A DNA stretch of 64,000 nt from Heloderma charlesbogerti (taxonomy: Eukaryota; Chordata; Lepidosauria; Squamata; Helodermatidae): the NCBI GenBank assembly GCA_026122225.1, contig JANEZZ010001676.1, forward strand, positions 1,488,001-1,552,000, written 5' to 3'. The first letter of the stretch is position 1; every line of letters begins with the position of its first letter. The position numbers and the translations under genes are program-made. Below are positions 39,600-50,387 of the stretch, one piece after another. Below the pieces are notes generated by a model, which was not told the origin of the DNA, made no database searches, and worked only from the letters and a program-made list of their open reading frames with translations.

Positions 39600-40380
39600 A
39601 AACCTCAGGAGTATACGACTCGGTTCTGGCATCTCCCTCTCCCTAGGTCCTCAGTGCCCTCAAGCACCCTGGACAACTTCAGTGTCTTATCCCACCTCTC
39701 CCACCATGTGAAGGTTTGCTGGCTCCACCCCAACAACCCTGCAAGGTAGGGCAGGCCCAACTTGGCCACAGATTTCCCCAAAGTAACCCAGCAGCTCCCA
39801 CCCAGGCCAGTAGGCACTGTATTTAGCACTGAAGTTATTCAGGTAAACCACACCAACTGAAGGTTGGATAAAAGTTTATTAAAAAGGGCAAACGGCAAAG
39901 AGGAAGGAATAGGGGAGAGGTGGTAGGTCATACAGGAAATTACAAGCAAAGTACAAAACTCTAAACAAAACCAGAAACACCAAACCCCAAGAGTAAAACA
40001 ATAAAGCTAGCTAGTCTATCCTATACATACCAAAGTATGGGCCTCCCAGGATAGCCATCAACCAGCAGCACACCCTAGTGCAATCAGGGCCAGAAGAGAC
40101 ACCCGCCCCTTCCTTCGCCCTCTTTTTATTGCCCAGCCCTAGCAACTCGGGGCAGATTTGAAGCACCCAATCCAAGCCCAGTCTCAGGACACCCCACTCC
40201 ACCCTCCAAAGAGGTTGCATCTTCCCACCAGGCATGGCTGTTACCACTTTCCCACTTAGTGGGAGCAACCTGAGGCCTTGAGCTGCCAGGCTGTTGACCC
40301 GTCAACCTCCAGGTGGCTGCTGCATCCCTGGCTGCCCCATTGGCCCTCACGGTCCTTACTCTAGTAAACCATTCTTGACA
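39600..40380 (-). mobile_element. Probable 5' LTR and leader of the gypsy-like element
   Basis: Read on the minus strand, the sequence starts TGTCAAGAATGG at 40380, a typical LTR start. It has a TATA-like AATAAAAAGA (40121-40130) and an AATAAA (39875-39880) before the gag. The inner boundary and primer-binding site are unclear, and a second LTR was not found, so the left limit given is approximate. Confidence 0.5.
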
Positions 40381-40504
40381 ATCAACATGAAAAAGAGGGA
40401 GGCAGATGGGTGGTGCAAATGAGAAGCAAGATGGTGTCTTGTTCAGCTATTGAATTATTAATATTCATTGTAAGAGTTGGTTTGTGCCAGTTTTTAGGAT
40501 TTAT

Positions 40505-40605
40505 CACAACAGCCCTATGAGTGTTTGTTCAGAAGTCAGCCCCACTATGTTCAGTTGCCAACTGGGCTTTCTCCCAGGTAAGTGTGTGTAGGACTGCAGC
40601 CTTAG
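40505..40605. repeat. Copy of the short AAGTAAACCCCAC-type MITE
   Basis: TTCAGAAGTCAGCCCCACTA, GGGCTTTCTCCCAGGTAAGT and TGTAGGACTGCAGCCTTA belong to the family at 33687. Confidence 0.6.
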
Positions 40606-41382
40606 CTGCCTTCCCAAGATCTCTGTAAATTTAATTCGAAATGAACACACATTGGATTGCACTGTTAACTCTTGAACATTAATCTCTACACTAAGCGGAA
40701 TTGCCAAATGCAACCTGCTCTGTCAGCTGCCATTTTTGGTACAAGGGTGGCATGTACCTGGGCGAACAAACCCCAGTGGAGGGAAGGGAAACAGAAAAAA
40801 ATCAGTTGCTGGGAGGGGAGGAAGAAGAGGTGTGTTTGTGCGTGTTTCAATCGAGCTGGGTGCGTGGACGTTTCTGTTGCAGGATGGGAGAGATATAATG
40901 AAGGAGCTCAGGAAAGGCTGATGGGTAATGTCGGGGCACTACGGGAGTGTGCAGGGGGGCTGAGCGGAGAGGGGGACGCTTCCATAGAGTATCATATTTT
41001 GAAAGCCTAAAATGCCTGTCAGTGAGTGAGTGAAAAAGATCAACACCCCTGCATTTCCCCCCAGACATCCTATTGAAATACCCCCGCCTCACCCTCAGCT
41101 GCACGGTTTCCGGATCCCGGTGGAAGGCGGCGCGTCTTACAAGGCTGTACGCTCGCAGAGGGGGGCGTGGCCGTGGCCGTGGCCGTGGCCGTCACGAAGG
41201 GGCCCCGCACTTCTGGGTTTGCCGCTCCGCTACTGCTCCGCTGCCGGGCCGGGCTCCCCAGGAGACGCGCATATGGCCGGGGCCTTCCAAGGCAACCCCG
41301 CGCGCGCGCTTATTCAGCAGTCGGCCCCGCTCCGCTCAGGGGGGCTTTGTCCCTCCCTAGCTAGCAGGGCCACCCGATCCGA

Positions 41383-41440
41383 CGCGTGCTTACTCGGAAG
41401 CAAGCTCCATCCAGCTCAGTGGGGCTTACTCCTGCGCAGC
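41383..41440. repeat. Short MITE fragment inside the CpG island
   Basis: CGTGCTTACTCGGAAGCAAG and CTCAGTGGGGCTTACTCC belong to the family at 33687 but with extra CpGs. Confidence 0.55.
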
Positions 41441-41478
41441 AGCAGGTATAGCCGGGTAGTGCAAGACAAGCGTTCCGC

Positions 41479-41583
41479 ATCCGGCGCCCTCCAGCTGTTT
41501 CGGACTACAGCCCAGCCAGGGCGGTGACGGGTCACGCGCGATGGGGGTTGGAGTCCAAGCCGCTGGAGGGCGCCGGGTTGGGG
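41479..41583. mobile_element. hAT-like inverted-repeat element inside the CpG island
   Basis: GCATCCGGCGCCCTCCAGCT and the complementary end CCGCTGGAGGGCGCCGGGTT, with CTGTTTCGGACTACAGCCC in between, are a GC-rich copy of the hAT-like family seen at 8179. It sits at the start of the candidate first exon. Confidence 0.65.
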
Positions 41584-41867
41584 AGGGCGGCCATCTGCAG
41601 GTGCAATTCAGGAGAAACGCTACTGGCCCCCGCGGGGCCGCCGCTGCCGGGACTGGGCCTTCCCGGGGGCGCGCCCGCAGCCGCCGCCGCCTGCTGCCCG
41701 GGCGGCACCCCGCCTCCCGGGCTTCCCCGGCCCGTCCTCCTCACGTGGCAGCCGCGCTGCTCCCCCCCCGGCTGCGGCGCGGAGCCTGCGCCCTGCCGCC
41801 CGCTCGGCTGGCTGGAGGAAGCCGAGGACGGAGGGAGGCGCCGCCGGGCCGGGCGCTGCAGCGGCGG
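41524..41867 (+). other. Candidate first exon ending in a GTAAGC donor
   Basis: The sequence GCAGCGGCGG|GTAAGCGG has a strong donor at 41868-41869. The upstream stretch is open for 115 codons from ATG 41524, and overlapping frames exist in both strands, so coding is not shown. The exon could be a 5' UTR or a non-coding first exon. Its acceptor partner was not identified downstream. Confidence 0.4.
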
Positions 41868-42140
41868 GTAAGCGGGGCCGCCGGGCTGCGCTCGGTGCGG
41901 GTGCGGGGGGCCCTTTGCGAAGCCGGCGCTCACGCCTGCGGCGTGCGGGGCGGCCCTGGGCATGTGCAGAGTGCCTTCTTGCGCTGTCGTGCTGAGGCGT
42001 GAGGCTTCTGGCTCAGAGGCGCAGCCCTAGTGAGCCGAATGATGAAGTGGGGCAGGCCGAGTGGGCCGCGGCGTGGGGAGCGGGGGGGCTCCGAGGGAGC
42101 GGGGCTGCCCCTCTGCGGGAAACTCTGCCTCTGTCCTGCC

Positions 42141-43007
42141 TTTGAGACTCATTGAGAGGGGAAGGGGTGCTTGCATCTCTTCCTGGTTGGTTTCTCGGGC
42201 GAGCTCAGCCGCCAGGATCCGTGCTTCTTTTACCCCATTGCTGATAAGAATCTTTGCCCCTTCTCCCTTGCAATGGCTGGGTGGCTGGAAACGAGAGCGC
42301 CGCGAAGCATGTACAGAGTGGATCTCCATAAGTGGCGTCTTTGGAATGGAGGGATTTCCAGGTTTGAAGAGCGTTGCCTCCGTTAGATAGGTTTGGTCAG
42401 AATCAGCTGTTACAGAAACTTCCCCAAACTAGCCTTATTCCTTAGTAAACCCTTTTGTCTCGGAGAATCACTTTTTCTTAGTGGCCAAGTTTGGGGCATA
42501 ATAGGGGTGGGGAGGAGAGAGAAATATGGTAATTCCTGTACAGGTGTGCAAAATGCATTGGCAACTGTTAAAATAGCATTCAGCTAATACAGTGATTTCC
42601 TTTCAGTGTGGAATAACTTAAGCAATTTTGCAAGATGGTAGCTGAAAGGCGGATATCCACCTGCACAGAGGGGTAGCAGGGGCAGCGGGTCAGGTGCCCT
42701 AGTATCATCACCACATGGTGTCGTTGGTCCTGTGCTTGCAGGCTAACAGAGTAAAGTTCCTGAGCGAGAGCAGGCTATGTGAGTAGTGAGAGCTCTGAAT
42801 TTCAGTAGTAGCTGTCTGTAACAATCCACAGTTCTTAAATCTCGCTGAACTCTGCACGTGCATATGTGTATATAAATAATTGTGATTTTCTGCTCTTGGC
42901 ATAGAAATAATCCCTGCGGCTCTTTTGGGGCTAGTTGGTTACTGAAGCCTGTGGCTTCAGGAGTTGAGTTATTGTTATTTCAGGTATAAGCCAGGTACAA
43001 CCTCATG
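42141..43007. other. Intergenic DNA after the CpG island
   Basis: No gene or repeat recognised. Confidence 0.55.
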
Positions 43008-43170
43008 AGAGCCCTTAGAGCAGAGTCCTATGTTTAGACATTTAAAAATGTTCTGCAACTCCATGCTGGCTGGGGAATGCTGGGAGTTGTGGGACTTTTT
43101 TTGCTGTCTGGGAAATGCTTGGAGTTGAAGGATTTTTTTCTGTCTAAACATGAATAGAATTGCACCCTTA
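43008..43170. repeat. Palindromic MITE, decayed copy
   Basis: AGTCCTATGTTTAGACATTT and TTTCTGTCTAAACATGAATA form imperfect inverted ends with GCTGGGAGTTGTGGGAC inside. It is related to the next element. Confidence 0.6.
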
Positions 43171-43248
43171 TTCGTTGTATTTTTATTTCTTACAGTTCTC
43201 AGCAGCCCTATAATTGAAGCTCGCTGTCCAATATACAAATACGTTTAG

Positions 43249-43380
43249 GGCACAATCCTACGCATGTTTAGACAGAAAAAAAAGCCTACAACTCCCAGCA
43301 TGCCCCAACCAGCCATGTTGGCTGGGGCATGCTGGGCGTTGTAGGCCTTTTTTCTGTCTAAACGTGTGTAGGATTGTGCC
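43249..43380. repeat. Near-perfect palindrome (MITE)
   Basis: The arms GGCACAATCCTACGCATGTT and AACGTGTGTAGGATTGTGCC continue inward for about 65 bases with few mismatches (CATGCCCCAACCAGCC / GGCTGGGGCATG), centred near 43315. Confidence 0.9.
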
Positions 43381-43471
43381 TATAAAATCATAAAATGCAG
43401 GATAAGAATAAAAGAAGTAAAACCACACAGGATATAAGCAAAGTTAATATGCTGGCATTTTTCTCTATAGG

Positions 43472-43800
43472 GCAGGGGTGGAGAAATTCAGGCCCGCAGG
43501 CCAAATCCGGCCCTCTGGAGTTCCCCAGTTGGCCGCACCCCCTTTCGCTCAACCGCCAATCATTTCATGGCTTCCTGGCTTGTGCAGTTTCCCCCTGATT
43601 CTAAAAGGTTGGAATGCCTCTCCTAAGGCTGAGGTACTGGCAGGAAGAGCTTTAAGCTTAAATATGCTAGTAATTTGTTGTTTTTTGGCCCCACCCCTGT
43701 TGCCTTAGCCCTGTGCATCACTGGAATGAGGCCCTCAAGAACTCCAGAATTTAATTCAGCTGTTGGGCTGGAGGAGATCCAACACCCCTACTATAGGGTG
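43472..43800. mobile_element. hAT-like non-autonomous element
   Basis: GGCAGGGGTGGAGAAATTCA to GGAGATCCAACACCCCTA, with GGCCCGCAGGCCAAATCCGG and CCCTCTGGAGTTCCCC. The closely related copy is at 25384. Confidence 0.55.
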
Positions 43801-43884
43801 TCGCTCACGCTTCTGCTTCCTGTAACATGTAAAGATTTGTATCAAGCATCGAGATTTTTGGAAGAACAGCAGCACCTTTATTCC

Positions 43885-44115
43885 ACCCTTATTTACTTTC
43901 CATGCATATCCCACTTTTCCTCTAAGAAGCCTATGATGGCACACCTGGCTTTCCCACAACCCCATCTTTATCCTCCCAACAAACCTGCGCGGTAGGTCAC
44001 TCCGAGAGACAGTGACTAGGCCAAAGTTGCCCACTGAACTTTTGTGGCTGAGTGGGGATTTGAACTTGGGTCTCCTCAGCCGAGCACTAACTTCAACAGT
44101 ATACTGGCTCTCCAC
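43885..44115 (-). mobile_element. tRNA-derived SINE (family of 16688)
   Basis: ATTTACTTTCCATGCATATC CCACTTTTCC is the 3' part and GAGTGGGGATTTGAACTTGG GTCTCC the B-box region, in antisense. Confidence 0.7.
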
Positions 44116-44139
44116 CAAGAAGGTCAAGTTACTATGTAT

Positions 44140-44290
44140 GGTACTACCACTGTTGGCTGTCCTGTTTATCTTCAATGATGTCCCTGTGAGGTAGGTTGGG
44201 CTGCGTGATAGTAACTGACCCAAGATCACCCAACAAGCTTCAGGACTAAATGAGAATTTGAACAGCCCAGTGTAGCACTGTAACACCTAC
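44140..44290 (-). mobile_element. tRNA-derived SINE fragment (family of 16688)
   Basis: CCCTGTGAGGTAGGTTGGGC and CCAAGATCACCCAACAAGCT align with the middle of the SINE family; the head is decayed. Confidence 0.55.
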
Positions 44291-44419
44291 CCACACTGCA
44301 CTTGACTCACGCACAGAGGACACAAGAAGGCCTACCTCTGGGAAGTTCACCAGGAGGGCATCGCGGCTACTACTTTATCTTGCTTGTGCCCAGCATCTGG
44401 TACCCAGAGGTATACTGTC

Positions 44420-44885
44420 TCTCAGTGTTATTTCTACTTCTGTGCTGCCCTTCCTTGCAAGGAGCCCAGGAAAGCTAACAATGTATACAAAAACAATACA
44501 ACACACAAACACCGTTAAAATCATAACTCTAAAATTACATATATGCAATAAAATACAATACAGCCATTACTAAAAAACCAGAAAACAGATAAAACATTTG
44601 CCTGTACCCCCAAAGGTTTGTACAAAAAAAGACATCTTTAAGTGGCGCCTGAATGACAACAGCATGGGGGAAGGGAAGTTCCACAGCAGGGTGTCACCAC
44701 TGAGAAGGACTTGCTACTTGTGGTAGCCCCATGGGCCAGTTTCCTCAAGGGCACCCGGGAGCAAAGCCTTCCCGACCAATCTTAACTCCCAGTATGGTTA
44801 GTACTGGGAAGGTGGTCTTTAGAGTACCAGGATCCTGAGCCATACAATGCTAACATCTTGAATTGGGGGCTCTGCTTATTCCGAT
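44420..44885 (-). mobile_element. L2 LINE 3' fragment
   Basis: CCTTCCTTGCAAGGAGCCCA, an A-rich tail and GGGTGTCACCACTGAGAAGG match the antisense L2 3' region. Confidence 0.7.
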
Positions 44886-44948
44886 GTGCCTGTACTTTCA
44901 GAGTTGACTCAGTAGAATTTCACGTTCAGCCGATCTTGGAATAAATTA

Positions 44949-44949
<1 letters not shown>

Positions 44950-44987
<38 letters not shown>
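44950..44987. repeat. (CT)n microsatellite
   Basis: A CT-repeat with single T interruptions. Confidence 0.9.
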
Positions 44988-44988
<1 letters not shown>

Positions 44989-45239
44989 GATTAAAATGGT
45001 TTCTATGGGCTGACTGGCTTTGTTCTCTTGTTCACCTTTCACTCCTGATTACTCTTAATAAGTGCAAATTGCCCTTGATCCTGGTAAGATCCTTTATCTG
45101 CTGTGGCTGCTGTTTGACTTGGCTGGCAGTAGGATTTTAGAAGGGAAAAAAGGATCCTAGATGTGAGAACTAGTATGCAGAAAAGAAAGATATGCATTTC
45201 TTTTTTAACCAAGCAGAGACCTGCCTGAATTCGGGCATA

Positions 45240-45388
45240 GCTTCCCGAAGCTAAAACCACTGCTGTGGTTTTAATGTTCTATATATTTTCAATTGTTTTA
45301 TTGTGTGTTGTTTGGTTTTAGTTTTTGTGAACCGCCCAGAGAGCTTCGGCTATTGGGCGGTATAGAAATAAATAAATAAATATAAATA
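45240..45388 (+). mobile_element. L2 LINE 3' terminus
   Basis: GTGAACCGCCCAGAGAGCTT CGGCTATTGGGCGGTATAG and (AAATA)n are the standard L2 end. Confidence 0.8.
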
Positions 45389-47374
45389 GCTTAGGCCAGC
45401 CGATGGGCCTAGGTGCTGCGTAACTCTTGTTTTTAAAATGAGGAATAAAAAATTGTGTGGTGATATGAGAGCTGGGTTATTCCTCCTCCGGAAGGGGATA
45501 GGACTTCTGTAGTGTTTTCCTGGGAAGTCCGGGTCCAGAAGTCCTTTTGCAATAGGCCTTGGTCATGTGGAGCAGCTGGGATTTTTGCTGTGTGGTGTGG
45601 AGGGGAGCTGGTTTGAAGACCCGAGCTTCAATGGAATAATATAAAGTGATTTCCTGGGGATGGGGGTCTTTTTTTCTTTTTTCATGATGGGAGAAAGCCA
45701 TCTGTCTTGGGGCCAAAACAGACATTACTTTAAATCCATATCTGCCAGCTCTGTCTTTTTCCCTTCATTTTTACTCTAGAGTAGGCGCCAGGGGGCTGAT
45801 CTAGATCAGGACTGTAGCATGGGGAGTGGGGGAAAGGGGGGCTTTTAACAACTGGGTTGGGCCCCCATGTGCCTACTCTGGGGTATAAACGGGGGAAAAC
45901 TCATAGCTGCTCGATATGGATATAAAGCAATGTATGTTTTGGCCCTTGATGCAGCATGATTATATATAAACATTATATCCGTTCTTAGAGGGAGCTTTTG
46001 GGAATCTCTCATCCGCACTACAGATAGGAGGTCCACGCTGTGGTGCAGCTTTACACTCTTTCCTCCAAACCGTTTTGTGAGCCTGTCTTGACGCAAGTGT
46101 AGGCTGGAACCCACTGCCTCAATCAGGAAAACTGCATGCACTTGTATTTGCTCATGTGGATCAGGTTGCAGTTTGCAGCCTACAGAAGTGCTCAAACATG
46201 AGTACACTGCTGTGGGTTTTGTTAATGATATCTTGCTTCCTGTGCCTCTTGATGCTTGAAGCAAAGGCAGACACACCCCACTCTTGTCCCGTTGCAGCTG
46301 TATCCCGTTCCACTGTGTGCGTCTTTATTCAAGTAGAACTCGGATAATTGTGATTTTTCTTAAGACATATATAAATGTTTTCCTCCAGTGCTTTGTAGAT
46401 TAAAACATGATGGGCAACCTGTCCTTGAGGCTTAGAAGGAGGAGAAAAGAGCTCCCAGGTGGCTTCCAGATCTTATGCTTCCAAGCTCATGTCATGATCA
46501 ATCACTTTGTGATTAGCGGTGGCAGCTCCTTACCAAGCTGTTCCTGCTGTACCGACAGGCCTAAAATGTTTCAATAGTTGTTCTATACCTCCTGGGATCT
46601 GGGGTTCTGGGGGTGGGGGTGGGTGTGTGTCAGGTTCTAGGAAACAGAATTCTCGCCTGTCACGAGACTACAATTCTGAGAAATTTTCCAGGGAAGCCAT
46701 GACAGGTTGAACTAGTATCAGTCTGATACCAGTTTGTAGTGTCTCTGTACCAGAACCTTAGGGCCAGGGGGCAAATTCCAGCCCACCTGGGTCTCAACCT
46801 GGTCCTCCTGGGCTCCCCAGATGACCATGCCCCTTCCCATGACCATGCCCCCTCCCCCAGCTCCCAATCGTTTGATGGTCTCCTGGCTTTTTTCCATTTT
46901 AAAGTATTTTATTTAAGAAATACAAGATAACAATTATGTAACAATGAAAGCATCATGCAGGCTGTTGTACATTATTTATCATAGATTCTCTACATATTTT
47001 AGAATCGTCCCTGAAAATACTCTTGTTGTATACATTTTAAGCTTTGTTACAGGTACAAAATAATAACTTTTCAATTATTAGCCTTGCTGGTTATTGCACC
47101 CTTCCAAAAACAGGACTGCACACTTAGTGGATGTTGGTCTGCTGACCCTGCCATGCTGTATGTCATGAAGGGGAATTAAGTTTCAAAGAACATTTTCTTA
47201 ACTTCTGTGCAGTTTTTCCCCATTCTAAAAAGTTGAAACACCTCTCCTAAGGCTGAATGACTGGCAGTAAAAGCTTTAAGCTTACATATGTTGGCACTTT
47301 TTGTATTTTGGCTCAGCCTGTTTTGCCATGGGGAGCAGGCGAGGGCCAGTTTTCATCTCTGGACGAAAATGGAT
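45389..47374. other. Intergenic DNA
   Basis: A 143-codon minus-strand frame (46276-45845) and a signal-peptide-like short frame at 46198 have no recognisable homology. A hAT-like fragment may lie at 46760-46860. Nothing else is supported. Confidence 0.5.
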
Positions 47375-47605
47375 CCATTATTTGTTTGTTACATATGTAT
47401 ATCCCGCTTTCCTCCAAGGAGCCCAAGGTGGCGTACAACATCCTCCCCCTCCTCTCCATTTTATCCTCACAACAACCCTGTGAGGTAGATTAGGCTGAGA
47501 CTCAGTGACTGGCCCAAAGTCACCCAGTGAATTTCATGGCCAAGCAGGGACTTGAACCCAGGTCTCCCCAGTCCAACACTATAACCTGTGCACCACACTA
47601 GGCAT
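47375..47605 (-). mobile_element. tRNA-derived SINE (family of 16688)
   Basis: TATATCCCGCTTTCCTCCAA GGAGCC and CAGGGACTTGAACCCAGGTC TCC in antisense match the family closely. Confidence 0.8.
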
Positions 47606-48189
47606 GTGAAAACCTCACAGATGGTGCCTGTGACTGCCAGGCCTTTTGATGCGTTCCTCTTTCTCTTTTCATGAAAACCCCGGGCAATATTCTCTTAGCC
47701 ACTTCTGGGACAACCAGCTTCTTTTCTCTCTCTCTTCAGGTGACAGAAACGAGAGCCGTTGTGTTCCAAGGGAACACTCTCTGAACACAAAACAGCAGTC
47801 TCCCCCCAACCCCCCATTTTAGCAAAAGTGATGGCCAGCTTAGATTGGAATAGTAACACAATTCACCCTGTCAGTTCTGTTTATCAATCTGGCAGGATGT
47901 GTACTTTGGAAGAAGCTTGCAGCTTCCTCCACCACTTCACTTCTTATTTTGTTCTTGAGCCGGGGTCATTTCCAAATATGCAACCCAAGAGAATGCAGCG
48001 TCTTCCTGAGCCATGAGAAGCAAGGAATTTCCTAAGTGGGAATGCTTAGGAATCAGGGGTGGGGGGCTCTGAATTGAAGCTCAAGAATCTACTTTTAGCT
48101 CCAGGGCAGGAAAAGTACCATGGCTTCCACTGCCGCCACTGCCTGTTTGTTACTTTTCCTTTCCTTTTTCTTTTTTTAGGAGCTTGTGT

Positions 48190-48345
48190 CAGATTTTAAT
48201 TCCACTCAGGTTGAGGACAGACAAAAGGATGCACGTCTTCATGCAAAGTGTAATTAGCTTATGGAATTTGCACATGACGTGGTGATGGCCATTAATGTAA
48301 ATGGCTTCAAGAGAGGGTTAGATAGATACATGGAAAATAAGCTCC
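48190..48345 (+). mobile_element. CR1 LINE fragment, second subfamily
   Basis: GCTTATGGAATTTGCACATG, GGTGATGGCCATTAATGTAA and AAGAGAGGGTTAGATAGATA match the sense strand of the subfamily at 36474. Confidence 0.65.
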
Positions 48346-48440
48346 CCCAATAAAAGACCCTCGTCTTTCCCCCACCCCTGTTGTTAGCTCCCCCAAGGCA
48401 TCTGTGGTTGCCATCTGAGGCTTAACTCCGTCTTCTGGTC

Positions 48441-48866
48441 CAGTGATGTAGTGGTAAAATTTCAAGTGCAGGCGCTCATTGTGGCAGCCTCCATAGCCAC
48501 GATCCCAAGGAGTTTGCAAAAATGCAGACAGCTGTATTGATCTATATCAACAAACCAGTTCTAGCAGTTTTCATCTCCACTAAGAGCAGGTATTTCCTAA
48601 AGCTAATGGGTGTTAATTGCCCATTCAACAACAGACCATCCCAAAATACTTTGTATTACAGGAGGGATAGTGTAGCACTATATATCAGGGATAGCGTACA
48701 ACTATATATCATTGCTAGGAAATTCCATCCTCCACCCGCATGCCAGCTACTGTGGGGATTGCAGCTAAGCTCAGAGAGAAGCCTGATGGGGTGGTAGATG
48801 ATGTAATTGTCTCTGATAATCAAAAGGTCCCAGTTTTTCAGGTGCCCTGGCTCCACTACACCACTG
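48441..48866. mobile_element. hAT-type non-autonomous DNA transposon
   Basis: The inverted ends CAGTGATGTAGTGG and CCACTACACCACTG enclose 426 bp that align with the element at 62086. Flanking CTTCTGGT / CTTCTGAA is a possible decayed 8-bp duplication. Confidence 0.8.
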
Positions 48867-49640
48867 CTTCTGAAGTACAGTGGTTGGTGACTGGAGAGAG
48901 AGCCTTGTTGGTGGTGGCACTCTGCCTTAGGAACACCCTCCCTACAGAGCCTTACCTGGTACCAATTTTGATGTCAATTCAGCACCAGGTAAATACCTCT
49001 TAGTTGTCAGTGCAGTATAACCTTTCCAAGCTATTAGGGATGGTGGTTTTATCTCTGCTTTGCTCTTTTCAGTTTTTGTTGGTAAGTTTGCTGCCATTAC
49101 ATTTTGTTGTTCTTTACTTCCACTTGAAATGGCATTTGACTGTTGTCTTATCCTATACATAAGCTCTGCTCCAAACACTAGGGTTGAAAGTGCAGGATGT
49201 ACATTTAGCAAATAAAGAAATATCTGTCAGTTGGTCTGATTCAGGAATGCAGTTCTCTCACTAATCCTGCACGGAGACAGTTACTTAGGTGTTGGCATTT
49301 TAAAAAAAATTACACCTGTGATTTCCCTCCCTTGCTCCCTGCTTTTAACATCTGTCATAGGTTTATATACTTGCTGCACACATATACCCTTTCCTGAAGG
49401 TTCCTTGACGTGGCACTGAATTGTAACAACCCAAAAACTCCTTTTCCTTCACTCCGTGGTCTCTCTGACTCTGATTTCTGCAACAGAATCAGGTAATGCT
49501 TCAGTTCCCTGTCAACAAAGCCTTAGTGAGGTATTCATTTCATTTTTAACATCTTGAGCAGCCTGCCATGAAAGTAAATAAGAAATTATATAAGCGGAGG
49601 AAAATGTGACCTGTTACTTTGTCTTCCTTAAGAATCTGAC
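48867..49640. other. Intergenic DNA
   Basis: Nothing recognised. Confidence 0.5.
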
Positions 49641-49649
49641 ACCATGCTG

Positions 49650-49865
49650 GTTAACAGGTTCTCATGACCTTATACTCAACAACCCCTCAGGTGTTTTGTT
49701 AAAGCTACCTATGTAAGTGACCTTCACAATATCATGCAGCAGTGAATTCCACAGCTCACTTGCATGGCATCTGCGATAAAATGTTTTCCTCTTCTTAGCT
49801 TAAAATCTGCTACAAACTATTTTCAGCTTTAGAGATGCTGGTTTAATCATGTCAATTTCATCGCA
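49650..49865 (-). mobile_element. Old CR1/L3-like LINE fragment
   Basis: GCAGTGAATTCCACAGCTCA and GCGATAAAATGTTTTCCTCT follow the antisense CR1 pattern (GAATTCCATAGTTTAA...AAGTACTTCCT) with heavy decay. Confidence 0.4.
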
Positions 49866-50387
49866 TTTGAGAGAGAGAATTTCTAATGTGATTGCCTGCC
49901 TGCCCTTTTTGTTTAAACAGGGTAGGTAACGACTTTAAAATAGCCTCACATATTTGTGAAGCAGTTAGGAGAGAGAGGGGGAAGTTGTAAAAGACAACAG
50001 TGCAGTATTTCACTGAGCAAACAAGCTCTTTTCTGCTTTTGTTAGCCTTGTCACTCAGGAGGGGGAGGAGGAAGGGAAGAGGTTTAGAAGAACTTAAGGC
50101 AAAGAGGCTGCACTGAAGGAACGCTGATTTGTCCCTCTATTTCTTTAATGGGTGTGTTTGGTGAATCATGCACTGTCTGAAATCTGACAGGGTAAGCTCA
50201 TGTCAGAAGGACATGCCCAGGAGAGAGAGAGAACAAGAGAGAGAGCTGTTGCTAGAATGACAGCCAGTGCATTGCTGAGGTGTGCAAGTTAAAAGCATTG
50301 AGTAATATTGCTTCCCCATCCTTTCCACTGCAGTAAATACTTATAAAACCAAGTAGCTTGAGTTCTCCCAGGATGTGGTCTGAAGGC
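49866..50387. other. Intergenic DNA
   Basis: A (GA)-rich tract near 50220-50245; nothing else seen. Confidence 0.5.

Larger units (their letters stand above)
41080..42140 (+). promoter_or_regulatory. CpG island, likely promoter of an unidentified transcript
   Basis: About 1 kb of dense CpG (for example GGCGCGCCCGCAGCCGCCGC around 41670) lies in an otherwise AT-rich intergenic region. It has GC-box-like GGGGCGTGGCC near 41161 and four GGCCGT units at 41167-41190, and no clear TATA box. A strong splice donor follows at 41868. CpG islands of this kind mark promoters in vertebrates. There is no promoter of a gene I know here; by human gene order the neighbour downstream of FBXO31 would be C16orf95, but the sequence itself does not show that. 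Confidence 0.6.

Noticed and set aside
39605..39829. Minus-strand frame just before the gag remnant, considered as a primer-binding site or extra ORF
   Set aside because: No clear TGG primer-binding site could be fixed, and the frame has no recognisable domain.
41532..42002. Overlapping long frames on both strands in the CpG island
   Set aside because: GC-rich DNA lacks stop codons in all frames, so these frames are a composition effect. Only the donor at 41868 is used as evidence of a transcript.
45845..46276. 143-codon minus-strand open frame
   Set aside because: No recognisable motif, no splice context and no CpG promoter; length alone is not enough in 64 kb of six-frame sequence.
46198..46347. 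Short + strand frame starting with a signal-peptide-like hydrophobic run (MSTLLWVLLM ...)
   Set aside because: It ends after about 50 residues with no cysteine pattern, splice donor or known family; a chance hydrophobic frame is more likely.
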